Below are positions 1-9,943 of a stretch of DNA of 43,603 nt, one piece after another. The notes beneath the pieces are model-generated. The model made no database searches and was not told where the DNA came from. It saw only the letters and a list, made by a program, of their open reading frames with translations. A program made the translations under genes and the position numbers. Every line of letters starts with the position of its first letter. Position 1 is the first letter of the stretch. Source of the DNA: Rhizaria sp. SCN 62-66 (taxonomy: Eukaryota; Rhizaria, unplaced); assembly GCA_001724265.1 (NCBI GenBank), contig MEDY01000261.1:1-43603 (forward strand), given 5' to 3'.

Positions 1-363
1 TTTGACGATTATTTCACAGAGATTTCTATTGTGGAAGTTACCTGCCGAAAACTGCGTTTTTGGCGTTTTTTAGTTGACGCTACATAGGGGTTACATGTTA
101 TCGTGTATTGTTGATAAGAAATACAATACGAATTCGTACAGTGCTTTATGTAACTTGCAGTAACAGTCGCAATGATATGCTATGTTCTGCTTTTCTCTAG
201 GTAACATGATTGTTTAAGTGACACACTTTAAAGCTATGATCACAGAGACAATAACTTCTAAAAATAATCAAAATTTCGACTGGTTATCGTCACAAATATA
301 TGTTGTGATTTCCGTTCACTTCTCGAAGGTTCATGCCACTCGAGGAGTTTTTTGTTGTTAAAC
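1..363. other. AT-rich 3' flank of the SPRING-like gene
   Basis: This is AT-rich sequence, in clear contrast to the GC-rich coding DNA that starts at 364. It holds the 3' untranslated region of the minus-strand gene ending at 364 and probably intergenic DNA. I see no convincing ORF, RNA gene or AATAAA signal in it. Confidence 0.6.
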
Positions 364-3300
364 TTAGCGTCGTAGCGACGCCCTGAACTTACCAAACCGC
401 CTCCTACTCTTACCGCTGTTTTTTGTCTTGCTACTCTTGCGTTTGCTCTTGTTCTTGTCACTCTTTCCCCCACGCGCCCCGGCTAGACGACTGCCATTGC
501 CGACAGCAGCAGGTGTCCCTTCTGTGACGGCGCGCACGAGCAGCTGGAGCGCCTGCGCACGTTCGCCCGGCCAGTCACCGGGGATGCAGGGGCACAGACG
601 CTGAGTCGAGGTGCCGGAGCTGTCGCAGTCCCAGTAGCCCGGATTCGCGTTCAGCAGACACATGCCATCTAAGGGAACCGGATGACCATCGTCGGTTTTG
701 ATGCTGCGCACTTCGTCGGCGACGGTAAGCAGCGGTGGGATCCGCCAATCAAGCCACGGCGACGAGGTTGTCAGAGGACTTACATCCACACCAGCACTAG
801 CATCAACATGTTCACGTGAGGAGGTGTTATATTGTTGATGATGTTGCATCACGGCCGTGACACCATGACGCATCGGCACGTACGAGGGTTTATCGTGGCC
901 TGACACGATAGCGCAACCGCGCTCACAGGGATACACGCGACGCAACGCCTCACACGTATTCACAACCGGCAGTAAACCCTCGTGGCAGGCCCATGTCGTC
1001 GGCGCAGACTGCAGCAGCCGCGAACGCACGTGCGCAACGTCAGCCGCAAACACAGTCTCTGCAGCGGGTGTTCCGACGTTCGGCTCGTTTTGAAGAGTGT
1101 TTGTGGCCAGTGGTGCAACACGCTTTAGACGTGCATGCAACGAGAGCCATTGAGCAGGCCCACCGAGCGCAGCGCACACGTCAGAGCACGAGCGACCGCG
1201 TGGAGCGGGCAGCAGCACAGTTGACAATGGCGGCGGAGAAACGTACGGCAGCGCTGCAGTCACCGTACGCAGCAAACGGCGACGCGCATGAAGCGACAAT
1301 GTACGCTTGTTTGACTGTGACTATACACGTGATTGCGAGTTGGTGATCGACTGGGAAAGCTCGACAAAGACTGCAGCGGTGAACAGCGGCGACGCATCAC
1401 GAGAGCGTGCCTTTAGACGCGGGCGAGTGCGAGTATGGATGCTTGCCTGGTTGGTATGGGCAATTTGAAACGAACGCGTGATTGTGCGTTCATTGAACAC
1501 AGAATCTTGCGTTTTCGCCTCTGGAATAGCGCGTCGTAAGGCGTCAGAAGCATTGTTGTTCAGCGCCAAACCAGCTTCAGCAACACCAGCAACACTCACA
1601 GTATTCCTGTTCATCGCTGCTGATGTCACACTGACGTCACCTGCATGCGAGTCCACTGCTGTGACACTTTCGGTCGCTTGCACGTGCTTACGTGCAGTCG
1701 CAGGCAATGTGGCAACCGCAGCAACAAGAGCCCTCTCGTCAACGTCACGCAACGGAAGAAGCCTTGAAACTGAGTCTAACATTAGCGACGACAGTGGTGA
1801 CAGCCGTTGGTGCGCACGCGCAACTCTATTGGTGTCATTTGTGTTTTTCTTGTTGTGACTGGTAGTGATTGGGGGGAATGTGTCTTCAGTAACACGTGCA
1901 GCAAGTGCAAGCATTGGTGTTGGCGTATAACAATGCGTCGCAAGATGCAGGGCTTTGTTGCCTGCACGCAGACTGCGTGATGACGCACGACACCGCATTG
2001 AGCACACCACAAAAACTGCCGCCGCAGCAGACTCTTGTGTGCCCGCGTTCACAGTATTTGTTGCACCGCTGCGGCTTCCGTTGTTACCGTCATCGTCATC
2101 GTTGTGATTGTTGCCATCGCCTAGCCTGCCGCGGCTGCGCGCACTTATGTCTGCGAGAGTGGGACCCGTAAACAAGCCCGCCTCAGCTGTAGCCACGGCA
2201 AGCGCTACTGCAGCATCGTCCTTGACAGTGTCACCTTTGTCATCGCTTGCATTAGCAGAGGACTGCAGCAACAGACGTGCCGCAACAGTGAATGCATCAC
2301 TGTTGTCGTCCAGTGCAGCAGTCGTGTTCGCTGCACCTCCAAACAGCGCTGCCGCGGCACCAACGCGAGCCTGCAGCGCGCGCCGGGCCGCTGCAGCGAC
2401 ACCAGGCGCGTGCGCGCGCGCTGCGGCCGCGGCGGAGGCTTGGCGTCCCCAGTCGAGCGCATACGGCCCATGCGCAGATGCGACTCGGTGCAGATACTGG
2501 GCGAGAACAGACGCAGCAGCGACGCCGTCTCTGTTAGTATTCGATATAGATAATGTCGTTGCTGAGACTGTGGACAGAGGATGCCACCAGTCCCCACGGA
2601 AAGAACGGAGGCGGCGATGCATTGCCGAAGCACCGGGGAAGCTCGTGTTCGAACTCGAAACACTTGCATACGCAAGGTACTTCGTCCAGTCAAAGTTCTC
2701 CGCATCAGTCTCTCGCGATGACGAGACTGCGTGCGCAAGGGTGGGTGCGTGCATTTGCGCAAGGCAACGAGAAAGACATGACTCGTAGTCGCGACAACAA
2801 CCGAGATCAGAGCGGCAGTCACCGCGAGATGGAGAGCCAAATTCTGAGTTGTTTGATGTGACTTCACTCGCAGCCTTCGGCTTTGTGTCTGCTGCAGCAG
2901 TTGCTGCTGCACGAGTTCCACCATTTGAGGACGCAGACGTTGAGCTTCGTGGCGTCGTTGGCGGGCTCGTGCGCGTGCTTCGGCGAGGACCGCCAGAGCG
3001 GACGGGGAGATAAGTGGCTGGCCCCGAGGTCTCTTTGACGTCACTTGCCGCCGCGGTTGTTGTCGAGGACTCTGCGTTAGCAGCAGCTTGAGTGTTGTCA
3101 GCGAAAACAAACAATCGCCTGGTCGAGCCCACACTCTCACTTGCAGTTGGAGTAACTAATGCAACGTTGGCGCTGATGTCTTGCTGTTGTTTGTGTTTGA
3201 GCTGCTCTCGTTCCCAAGTCAGTGTTAAGCTCTCAGTGTTGGCAGTACTGTCACTGAGCGGCCGTGGATGTGACAGCAGATCTGATAGAGAGCGCAGCTT

Positions 3301-5814
3301 CGCTTGCGCCTGCAGCAGATGTTGTGCTTGCAGTGACGATTGAGAGTACCACGTCGCTGGCTTCCATTGCAGGCCCGCATACGCGTCGTGAGCAACACCG
3401 TCGTTTGGAGGAGACGTCGTCGTACGGGCACTGGGCAACGCAACGCCGCCACCGCCCCACGCCACCAGCTGCAACCGCATCGAATCTGATTCTGATTCTG
3501 CCTGTGACTGCAATTGGGACTGTGGCCGAGAGCCATCAGTGGCACTCGCAGCGTTGCTGTGTGCCGCGCTCGGACAGCAGCCGTTGCGCCGCAGCGCGTG
3601 CAGCGGGCATTCGACGCCGCGCGAGTCGACTGCGCACCGCGCGCCGGACGACCACATGCACCACTCGAGCGACTGCGAGGCGGACTAAGCCTGTGAGTTC
3701 CTCGCAGTTGCATTCACACTCTCTTTGTCTTTGTTGCCGCTCGACGTCGCAGGAGCGCTTGCACTGAAGTCCACGTAGCCACTGAGTCGCTCGCCCGCCA
3801 CGTGCGGCGCGCACCGCGCCGCGGGATCGTTGCCGGCGCGCCAGTCCTCGTTCGCAGCGAGCGGCGCCGTCAGCGGCAGCAGCAGCGGGTGGTGCCAGCC
3901 GCCCGCGCCGCCGCCGCCGGAGAGCCGCAGCGGGCACGATAGCAGGCCCGGGGCCAGCGCGCGCGTCGCGGCCTCGCTTTCGGCTGCGGCTGCGGTCGAG
4001 AGCGCGAGCGGCGGCGGAAGCACTTTCGTTGCCATGGCTGCAGTTTTTGAATCTAAATTATTGGTTGCTGTAGCCGGTGCGCCGAATCGGTGCGCCGCGG
4101 CGGGCACAGCGGCCCCGGTAGCAGTTTCTGTCACAGCAGACACTGCAGCGGCCGCAGCGGCAGCGTACTCGACCGCCAGCGCCCCGGTCGCTGCTAGCCC
4201 CGCCGCCGCCGCCGCCGCCAGGCCGGGCGGCAGCGCGGGTGCAGGCAGCGCGGGCAGAACGAAGGGGAACGCGCGTCCGCCCTTCGCGGCGATTAGCGAG
4301 CCCTTAAGACTAGGCGTTGCAACGCCAGAGGCGCTCCCACCGAGGGCGCTAGCAGTCAAAACACCGCTTTGACTGGCGTTTTGGGTGGCGCCAACGGGGC
4401 ACGTAAGCAGCAGCGGCGCAGCAACCGCGGCAGCAGCAGCGGCGACAGCGGCCGCGTTGGCGTCCGCCGCTGCGACCGCGGCCGCTGCGGCCTTGGTGGC
4501 GGCGGCCGAGGCCGACGGCGGGCGCGGCGGCAGCGGCTGCGGCGGCGCGCGCACCGAGGGCGTGAGGTGCGCCACGGGCAGCGAGAGCGGGCGCTGCAGC
4601 GGCAGCGGCGCGAGGCCGAGCGTGGAGGCGAGAGCGAGCACGGCTGCCGTGGTCTCTGCCGAGTGGCTCTGCACTAAATGGCTCGCTGACTGCGGTTGAT
4701 GCTGAGACGACGCTTGTGACTAGGACTGAGAGTCGCTCAAACCAGTGCCATTCACTGCATCGGTGTGATTGCCGTGGTTTTCACTGCGAAAGTTATCGTT
4801 GTCGTGAGTGACAGGCGTACCGACAAGCATGCGCATCATGAGAGTCGCCAAACTGTCTTTCTCCGCTCCCTTAACTGTTGTCGCAAAGACGGCACTCGCA
4901 TCACCATCAGCAACAACAGCCTTCCTAGCACTCTCGCCGACTGCGGGCGGTGTTGCCGCGGCGACGAACGGGAGCCCTGGAGACAGCAGCCCCTCCGTCG
5001 CCAGAAAACCTGGCACCGCGACCGTGGGCTCCGGGGCCGCCGCAGCCGCCGCGGCCGCGGGCACTGGGGGGGCAAAGCCGCGCCGCCGCGGGGCGGGCCT
5101 GCTGCTGGCGGCAGCAGCGGTGCTCACGGTCAGCGAGTCAGCAGGCAGCAGGAAGGAGAGCAGTGGGAGCAGGGAGAAAAACGGCGACAGCAACGGCGAT
5201 AGCATATGTGTCTGAGAGCCAGAAAAGCCAGACGCAGCGGCAGCAGCAGTGGCATTCGCCTGCGCAATGAGTGCCGCTAGCGACGCGAGACTGCCACTGT
5301 TCCCACTGTTCAGACCACTTGCACTAGCAGCAGCAGCAGCAGCGGTTGCAGCTGTTTCTGCGTCTCTGTATGAATCTGAGTCGATGTGCGCGCCATCAGC
5401 GCCCGCGCTGTTCCAGTTGCCCCACACAAAGGGGAATCTCCACACACTCGCCGCAGTCCCGCCGGCGCCGTTGCCGCTGTTAGCGCTGTACGGCGACGCG
5501 AGCTGGCTCGAAGGCAGTAACACTACTAAGTTTAGCGCGAGGATAGCGAGCACGCACAGAGCCGCGATCAGGCACACGGGCGCGCGCGTGCAACGCAAGG
5601 CAAACAACGCGGCAGCAGCGGTGCGGAGACGCGAGGGTGCTCGTTGGGCCACATACGCGGCGTTGGGGGACGAGGGCAGCATCGCTGCGGAGGGGTCGGC
5701 CACGTCCAATCCGCTCAACGCGGCCTCGTCATCGTCGTCAGCGGGAGTGAAGAGAGAAACAACAGGGGAGAACGGAGGAAAACGGGCCTGCCCCCGCGCG
5801 CGGGGAGCTCGCAT
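364..5814 (-). CDS. SPRING1: SPRING/C12orf49-like (DUF2054) type II membrane protein with MGAT5-like C-terminal Cys module; three in-frame TAG codons
   Basis: One continuous frame runs from ATG 5814 to TAA 364-366 (1,816 codons) if TAG at residues 365, 710 and 1498 is sense. A signal anchor lies at about residues 78-100 (CLIAALCVLAILALNLVVLL). The SPRING core follows in three blocks. The first has C719, C727, C736 and NGCC (744-747). The second is GCCRDYESCLSRC at about 1010. The third is CSMRCRASSRSLRAGNK..HCY at about 1270. These match the human pattern ERKDLLVNGCC, GCCSAYEYCVSCC and CLAKCRTSSQS..KYCY. After TAG-1498 comes a module with SCSDVC (1543-1547), NTCEALRRVYPCERGC and RLCPC, which resembles the Cys-rich C-terminus of MGAT5 (GT18). 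No GT18 catalytic domain is visible. Human SPRING has about 205 residues and helps site-1 protease in SREBP activation in the Golgi. The extra length here is Ala/Ser-rich linker. Family assignment is by Cys-motif recognition, and the function is inferred. Confidence 0.8.
1321..1323 (-). other. In-frame TAG codon, residue 1498 of the SPRING-like protein
   Basis: TAG lies between ..NSQSRV and SQSNKR.. in an S/Q-rich linker. The same frame continues for 318 more codons, through the MGAT5-like Cys module, to TAA at 364. Confidence 0.85.
3685..3687 (-). other. In-frame TAG codon, residue 710 of the SPRING-like protein
   Basis: TAG lies between ..ARNSQA and SASQSLEWC... The first conserved cysteine block of the SPRING core starts nine codons later in the same frame. 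No plausible intron surrounds it. Confidence 0.87.
4720..4722 (-). other. In-frame TAG codon, residue 365 of the SPRING-like protein
   Basis: TAG lies between ..GLSDSQS and SQASSQHQPQS... It separates the membrane-anchor segment from the Ala-rich lumenal linker, and both sides are in the same frame. Confidence 0.85.
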
Positions 5815-6252
5815 GGGGAAACCAGAGCCCGCGGCGGTGGTGCGCGCGGGAGTGGCGAGAGGGTCAGGGGCAAACGGTCGCCTGGGTCTGCACTGCAGCG
5901 ACGCGGATGCAAGAGACTTCGCGAAACAAAGTTCAAGTGAAATAGTTAAAGCAGTAAGTGAACACTGGAAATGCAGGTATTGTAGTTGAAGGACCTTCTT
6001 GTCTGGAGCAATGCGTGAAATCACGGGAGACCGACTGTGGTCTCATAGTCAGGACAGCCACACCAGGTCGATTCGCACCAATCGATGTGAGATTCCCTAT
6101 CGTTATTTAACGGTTGGAGAGTATCCACGGGTTTTCCCGACATGTTTTATCTTTATTATTTTTATAGCACTACAACAGCTCTCGATTATGTCTCACCAGT
6201 CCCTTTTCCCCTTCCTCACACTCTCTCTGCCGCGCTCGTCGCCGCGCAGATC
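5815..6252. promoter_or_regulatory. Divergent promoter region between SPRING-like gene and KAE1
   Basis: This 438-bp gap separates two opposed start codons and must hold both 5' leaders and promoters. It turns from GC-rich near the SPRING-like start to AT- and pyrimidine-rich before KAE1 (for example TTTATCTTTATTATTTTTAT near 6147). I could not place a TATA box or initiator with confidence. Confidence 0.5.
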
Positions 6253-7447
6253 ATGTCCAAGCCGTACTTCGTGATGGGTTTCGAGGGTTCCGCCAACAAA
6301 CTTGGTGTGGGCATTGTAAACGAGAAGGGTGAGATCCTGTCGAACCCGCGCGTGACGTACATCACTCCCCCGGGCACTGGCTTCCTCCCGCGCGAAACCT
6401 CTGAGCACCACCGCGCCCACATCCTGGAGCTGACGCACCGCGCGCTCCAGGAGGCCGGGCTGGAGCCCTCGCAGCTGTCGGCGCTGGCCTACACCAAGGG
6501 CCCCGGCATGGGCGCCCCGCTGCAGTCGGTTGCCACGGTCGTGCGCGTGCTGGCGCAGCTGTGGGACAAGCCGATCGTGGGCGTGAACCATTGCATCGGC
6601 CACATCGAGATGGGCCGCGTCATCACCGGCGTCAAGGACCCCATCGTGCTCTACGTCTCGGGCGGCAATACGCAGGTCCTCGCCTACTCTCTTAAGCACT
6701 ACTGCATCTTTGGTGAGACGATCGACATCGCCGTCGGCAACTGCCTAGACCGCTTCGCGCGCCTGATCGACCTGCCCAACGACCCCTCGCCCGGGTACAA
6801 CATCGAGCAGCTCGCCAAGCAGGGCTCCAAGTTCATCGAGCTGCCCTACATCGTCAAGGGCATGGACGTCTCCATCTCCGGCCTTGCCTCCAAGCTCGAC
6901 CAGATTGTCCCGGGCCTCCTCGCCAGCGGCGAGTACACCAAAGCCGACCTCTGCTTCTCGCTCCAGGTATGTGCGCAAACGACGGAAACGGACACATTAG
7001 TCAATGTCAATGGCAATATTATGTCATTTTCCCCCACGATTCCGCTTTATTTCAACATTTGTATTCTTATTTCATTCTATCACTCACAATAATTGTGTTA
7101 TATCCGTGTTTTGTTATTGTTCTTTTCACGCTTCACAGGAGACGATCTTCGCGATGCTTGTCGAGACGACTGAGCGCGCGATGGCGCACTGCGGCAAGAA
7201 GGATGTGCTGCTGGTTGGCGGCGTGGGCTGCAACGAGCGCCTGCAGCAGATGATGGGCACCATGGCGCGCGAGCGCGGCGGCGCCGTGTGCACCATGGAC
7301 TCGCGCTACTGCATCGACAACGGCGCAATGATCGCCTGGGCCGGACTCGAAATGCTCCGCGCGGGCGTCACCACGCCGCTGGAGGAGACCACGGTTACGC
7401 AGCGCTTCCGTACTGACGAGACCGAGTGTGTCTGGCGCGATGATTGA
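6253..7447 (+). CDS. KAE1: KAE1/OSGEP, tRNA t6A37 threonylcarbamoyltransferase of the KEOPS complex
   Basis: Two exons (6253-6966 and 7139-7447) encode 340 residues and end in TGA. The length matches the family (about 335). KAE1, in the KEOPS/EKC complex, transfers threonylcarbamoyl to A37 of ANN-decoding tRNAs. Visible family features are the N-terminal ASKHA strand ([17 protein letters not shown]), the metal-binding [11 protein letters not shown] motif with its two histidines, [12 protein letters not shown], a GYNIEQLA segment, and the C-terminal [11 protein letters not shown] and [12 protein letters not shown] motifs with the conserved Asp. The ATG at 6253 is chosen because [16 protein letters not shown] is the usual family start. 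The frame stays open upstream to 6142, but that stretch looks like leader. There are no low-complexity inserts, unlike most neighbours. Confidence 0.97.
6967..7138 (+). other. KAE1 intron
   Basis: This phase-0 intron of 172 bp runs from GTATGT to CTTCACAG and is clearly AT-rich compared with both exons. Removing it joins ..CFSLQ to ETIFAMLVE.., as expected for KAE1. Confidence 0.95.
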
Positions 7448-7836
7448 GCGGGCCACGAACAGGCGAAGCAAAACGTAAGCGAAACCAATGTTTCCGTGTG
7501 ACAGCAGCTTAGACAACGTGAGATGTATTATTCCGCTGGTTCATTCTGAATTACACATTATTAAAAGTTATTTTCTTTTGTAGTGGTTGGTGACGTGTTA
7601 CAGGGTCTTTGATGCTCTTGATGTGCGTGTCAGCGACTATGCTCTGTGTCTTCAGGGCCAGGCTAATAATCATTGCCTATTTTCATACAAGCTTAAGTAT
7701 TCACATAAATTTAGGCTTTTAATACGATTCATTTTTATCTCCGTTAAAACACTGGAGTTCATTGACATTGAAAATTCACTTTGGCAGTGATTGTATTTGT
7801 TTTCTCTTTATACTTATTTGTGCTCACTAGTATGAA
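7448..7836. other. Convergent 3' intergenic region
   Basis: This 389-bp AT-rich stretch lies between the ends of KAE1 (+) and the UBL membrane protein gene (-). It should hold both 3' UTRs. I see no gene or canonical AATAAA here. Short ORFs in it lack coding composition. Confidence 0.6.
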
Positions 7837-9477
7837 TTATTGCATGAACATGTGCCACGCCTCCTGGATTCCGCCCAGCCCGTCCATCGGCGGCCTCTCC
7901 CTGCCCGCGCCCCACTCCTCGTGTCCGAGCCCCTGCTCCTCGGCGGCCTCGGCGTTCTCCCGCGCCTCTGCCAGCGCCTGCGCCCGCTGCGCCCGCGCAA
8001 GCTCGTCCTCGTCCTCGTTACCCTCAGCGCCCTCACCCGGGGGAGCGAAGGAGGCGCCTTCGCCGGCGGCGGCGGGCTGGCCCTCCACCGCGTCGTTCGC
8101 CTGCTGCTGCCGCCGGGCGCGCGCGTCCAGGTGCTGCCTGCGTTCGCGCTCCCACTGCTGCTGCGCGTCCCTCTGTCGGCGCCATTCGCGCTCGCGCTGC
8201 CGCGCGCCCTCCTCGCCGTCCTCCTCGCGCTCGGCCCCGGCAAGGACTGCACACGCGCGCGCGCAGTGGCCCGACACGACCGCGGCGAGCGAGAGCACTC
8301 CGAGCAGCCCCGCGGCGGGCGGCGCGACCAGCTCCGGCGCCGCGGCCCACAGCGCCCACATCAGCGCCAGCGCCGCGCAGGTCAGCACGGGGAACAGAGA
8401 CTGCGGGCGCTCCGCTAGGCGGGCCAGCCGCGCGCCCGCGGAGCGGTACGCGCGCGACACGGGGTTCGACGACACTGCAGCACGAGCAGCAGCAGCACCA
8501 CCACCACCAGCAACAGGGAAAGGGACAGCTGCTGGCCCAAGCGCGGGCGCGGACGCAGGCGCAGGCGCGGGCGCGGGCATTGAGTGCGAAACTACGCGGT
8601 TGCTCCCGTTAACGCCCGCTCGCGGCGCGCCCGATGCGGCGATGGCGGCGGCGGCGGCGCGGGCGTGGGCCGCGGCGGCCGCCATGCCGAGGCTGGGTTG
8701 GGCGGCGGACATGGCCGCTGCGCCGTTGGAGAGCCCGTGGCGCTGGCGCAGCCCGTCGCCGGCGAGCGCGGCAGCCACGGCGGCGCTGTTGCTATCACTG
8801 GCCAGATCGCCAGCATCGGCAGCCGCGGCAGCGACTGCAGCAGCAGCCGCAGAGGCAGAGGCATTGGAGGAGTCCGAGGCAGGGACGGCGTTGCGGGAGA
8901 GGTAGTGGTGGTAGCGGTCGGGGTACGCGGGGTCAACGGGGGCCACGTTATCGTCGTCACCAGAGTCGTCGCCCTCGGCACCATTGCGACGACGGCGGCG
9001 ACTTGCACTGGCGCGGGCGGCGTTGATGTCGATGTCTGCGTTGTCGCTGTCGCCGGCGTAGGGACGGGCCGCGATCGCAGCTGCGAGCGCGGCGGGACCC
9101 ATCGGCCGGCCACTGCTGTTGCTGCTGTGCACAGCGCTGCTGTTGCGGCTGAAATCGCTGTTCTGCTGCTGTTCGTGGTGGTTGTAGTCATTGTAGGCGG
9201 GGGGATTCACTTCTTCGACGATGTGGACGTGAATGACGGCTTTGTCAGTCAGGTTAGGGATCTCCGACACGGGCGCCCGATCGGAGACGCGGCGCCCGAG
9301 GTAGATGTACGTCAGCCGGTCGCCGTGCGCGACGTTATCGGCGAAGAGCTCGGCCGTAGCGCGAGAGAGCGTGTCGTTGGGGGACAGCGCCATCGGGCGC
9401 TTCTGAGGGTGGCCGATCACCATGAAGTTCACGATGATGTCACCTGCGGCCGCCATTGGGGACGCAAACTCAGACAT
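7837..9477 (-). CDS. Ubiquitin-like domain membrane protein (TMUB/HERP/Dsc3 type)
   Basis: This is a single exon of 546 residues ending in TAA. The ATG at 9477 (MSEFASP) is preferred over the open frame upstream. Residues about 13-87 look like a ubiquitin-like fold, with LSPNDTLSRATAELF, then LTYIYLGRRVSD and a final AVIHVHIVEE strand. A long Ala/Ser/Asp-rich linker follows. Two hydrophobic segments lie at about 361-384 (LFPVLTCAALALMWALWAA) and 388-415 (GLLGVLSLAAVVSG). The C-terminus is charged, Arg/Gln/Glu-rich and probably helical. An N-terminal UBL plus a C-terminal membrane hairpin is the layout of HERPUD1 and fungal Dsc3. The UBL itself reads closer to TMUB1/2, but the N-terminal membrane segment of TMUB is absent. 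Such proteins work with ER-associated degradation ligases at the ER or Golgi. The exact orthology is unsettled. Confidence 0.75.
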   Translation of the reverse strand: MSEFASPMAAAGDIIVNFMVIGHPQKRPMALSPNDTLSRATAELFADNVAHGDRLTYIYLGRRVSDRAPVSEIPNLTDKAVIHVHIVEEVNPPAYNDYNHHEQQQNSDFSRNSSAVHSSNSSGRPMGPAALAAAIAARPYAGDSDNADIDINAARASASRRRRRNGAEGDDSGDDDNVAPVDPAYPDRYHHYLSRNAVPASDSSNASASAAAAAVAAAAADAGDLASDSNSAAVAAALAGDGLRQRHGLSNGAAAMSAAQPSLGMAAAAAHARAAAAAIAASGAPRAGVNGSNRVVSHSMPAPAPAPASAPALGPAAVPFPVAGGGGAAAARAAVSSNPVSRAYRSAGARLARLAERPQSLFPVLTCAALALMWALWAAAPELVAPPAAGLLGVLSLAAVVSGHCARACAVLAGAEREEDGEEGARQREREWRRQRDAQQQWERERRQHLDARARRQQQANDAVEGQPAAAGEGASFAPPGEGAEGNEDEDELARAQRAQALAEARENAEAAEEQGLGHEEWGAGRERPPMDGLGGIQEAWHMFMQ

Positions 9478-9943
9478 ATTGGCTGTTAACGTTTTAGGGC
9501 GTCGGTTCCAACACAAGTCTCGGGATGTGGCGTTGCTTTTACTCGAGGCTGCTTGACTTGTTAAGGCCTTCGAGAAGAAGGAATAGTCAAATGAGATTGT
9601 GAAAGATAATGAGGTTTTCTAATAATTTAATAAGAAGACCACATAAAAAGTGGAGAGATACACATTATATGCAAACGATCTTGCGAGTAACGGTTGTTAT
9701 AGCCCACACAAGCTGTGTCTGTATTGGTTTTGTCTAGGTAATCGAGTTCGACCATACACGCGCAGGCGTTGCTGACAAAGCACTCTGTTCACCATCCCCT
9801 ACTGCTTCCCTGTGCTCCGCAACAACACAAAGCTGAGTGACGCACAGTAGCAAGCCAAGATATTGCGTATACAAAGTTGAAGTCAGCGCACATAAGGTCC
9901 CTCGATATGTTTTACACATACAGCTTCAACTCCAACTTTTAAC
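9478..9943. other. Intergenic: UBL gene promoter and PDI 3' UTR
   Basis: This 466-bp AT-rich region lies between two minus-strand genes. It should contain the leader and promoter of the UBL gene and the 3' UTR of the PDI gene. No coding or RNA feature is supported. Confidence 0.6.

Noticed and set aside
364-3657. Three or four separate genes or a pseudogene in place of one SPRING-like gene
   Set aside because: All pieces share one frame, lack AT-rich gaps between them, and are interrupted only by TAG. A decaying gene would also show TAA, TGA or frameshifts.
3640-3720. A short intron hiding the TAG at 3685
   Set aside because: The only nearby GT..AG pair would be about 27 bp with no pyrimidine tract. 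Real introns here are 127-209 bp and mostly AT- or pyrimidine-rich.
6000-6120. tRNA-like segment with a GGTCGATTCG stretch, examined as a possible tRNA-CUA
   Set aside because: There is no consistent T-arm, A box or cloverleaf. I found no convincing tRNA anywhere in the window.
6142-6252. N-terminal extension of KAE1 as an organelle-targeting peptide
   Set aside because: The frame is open, but the DNA is leader-like and AT/pyrimidine-rich. The ATG at 6253 gives the canonical family N-terminus.
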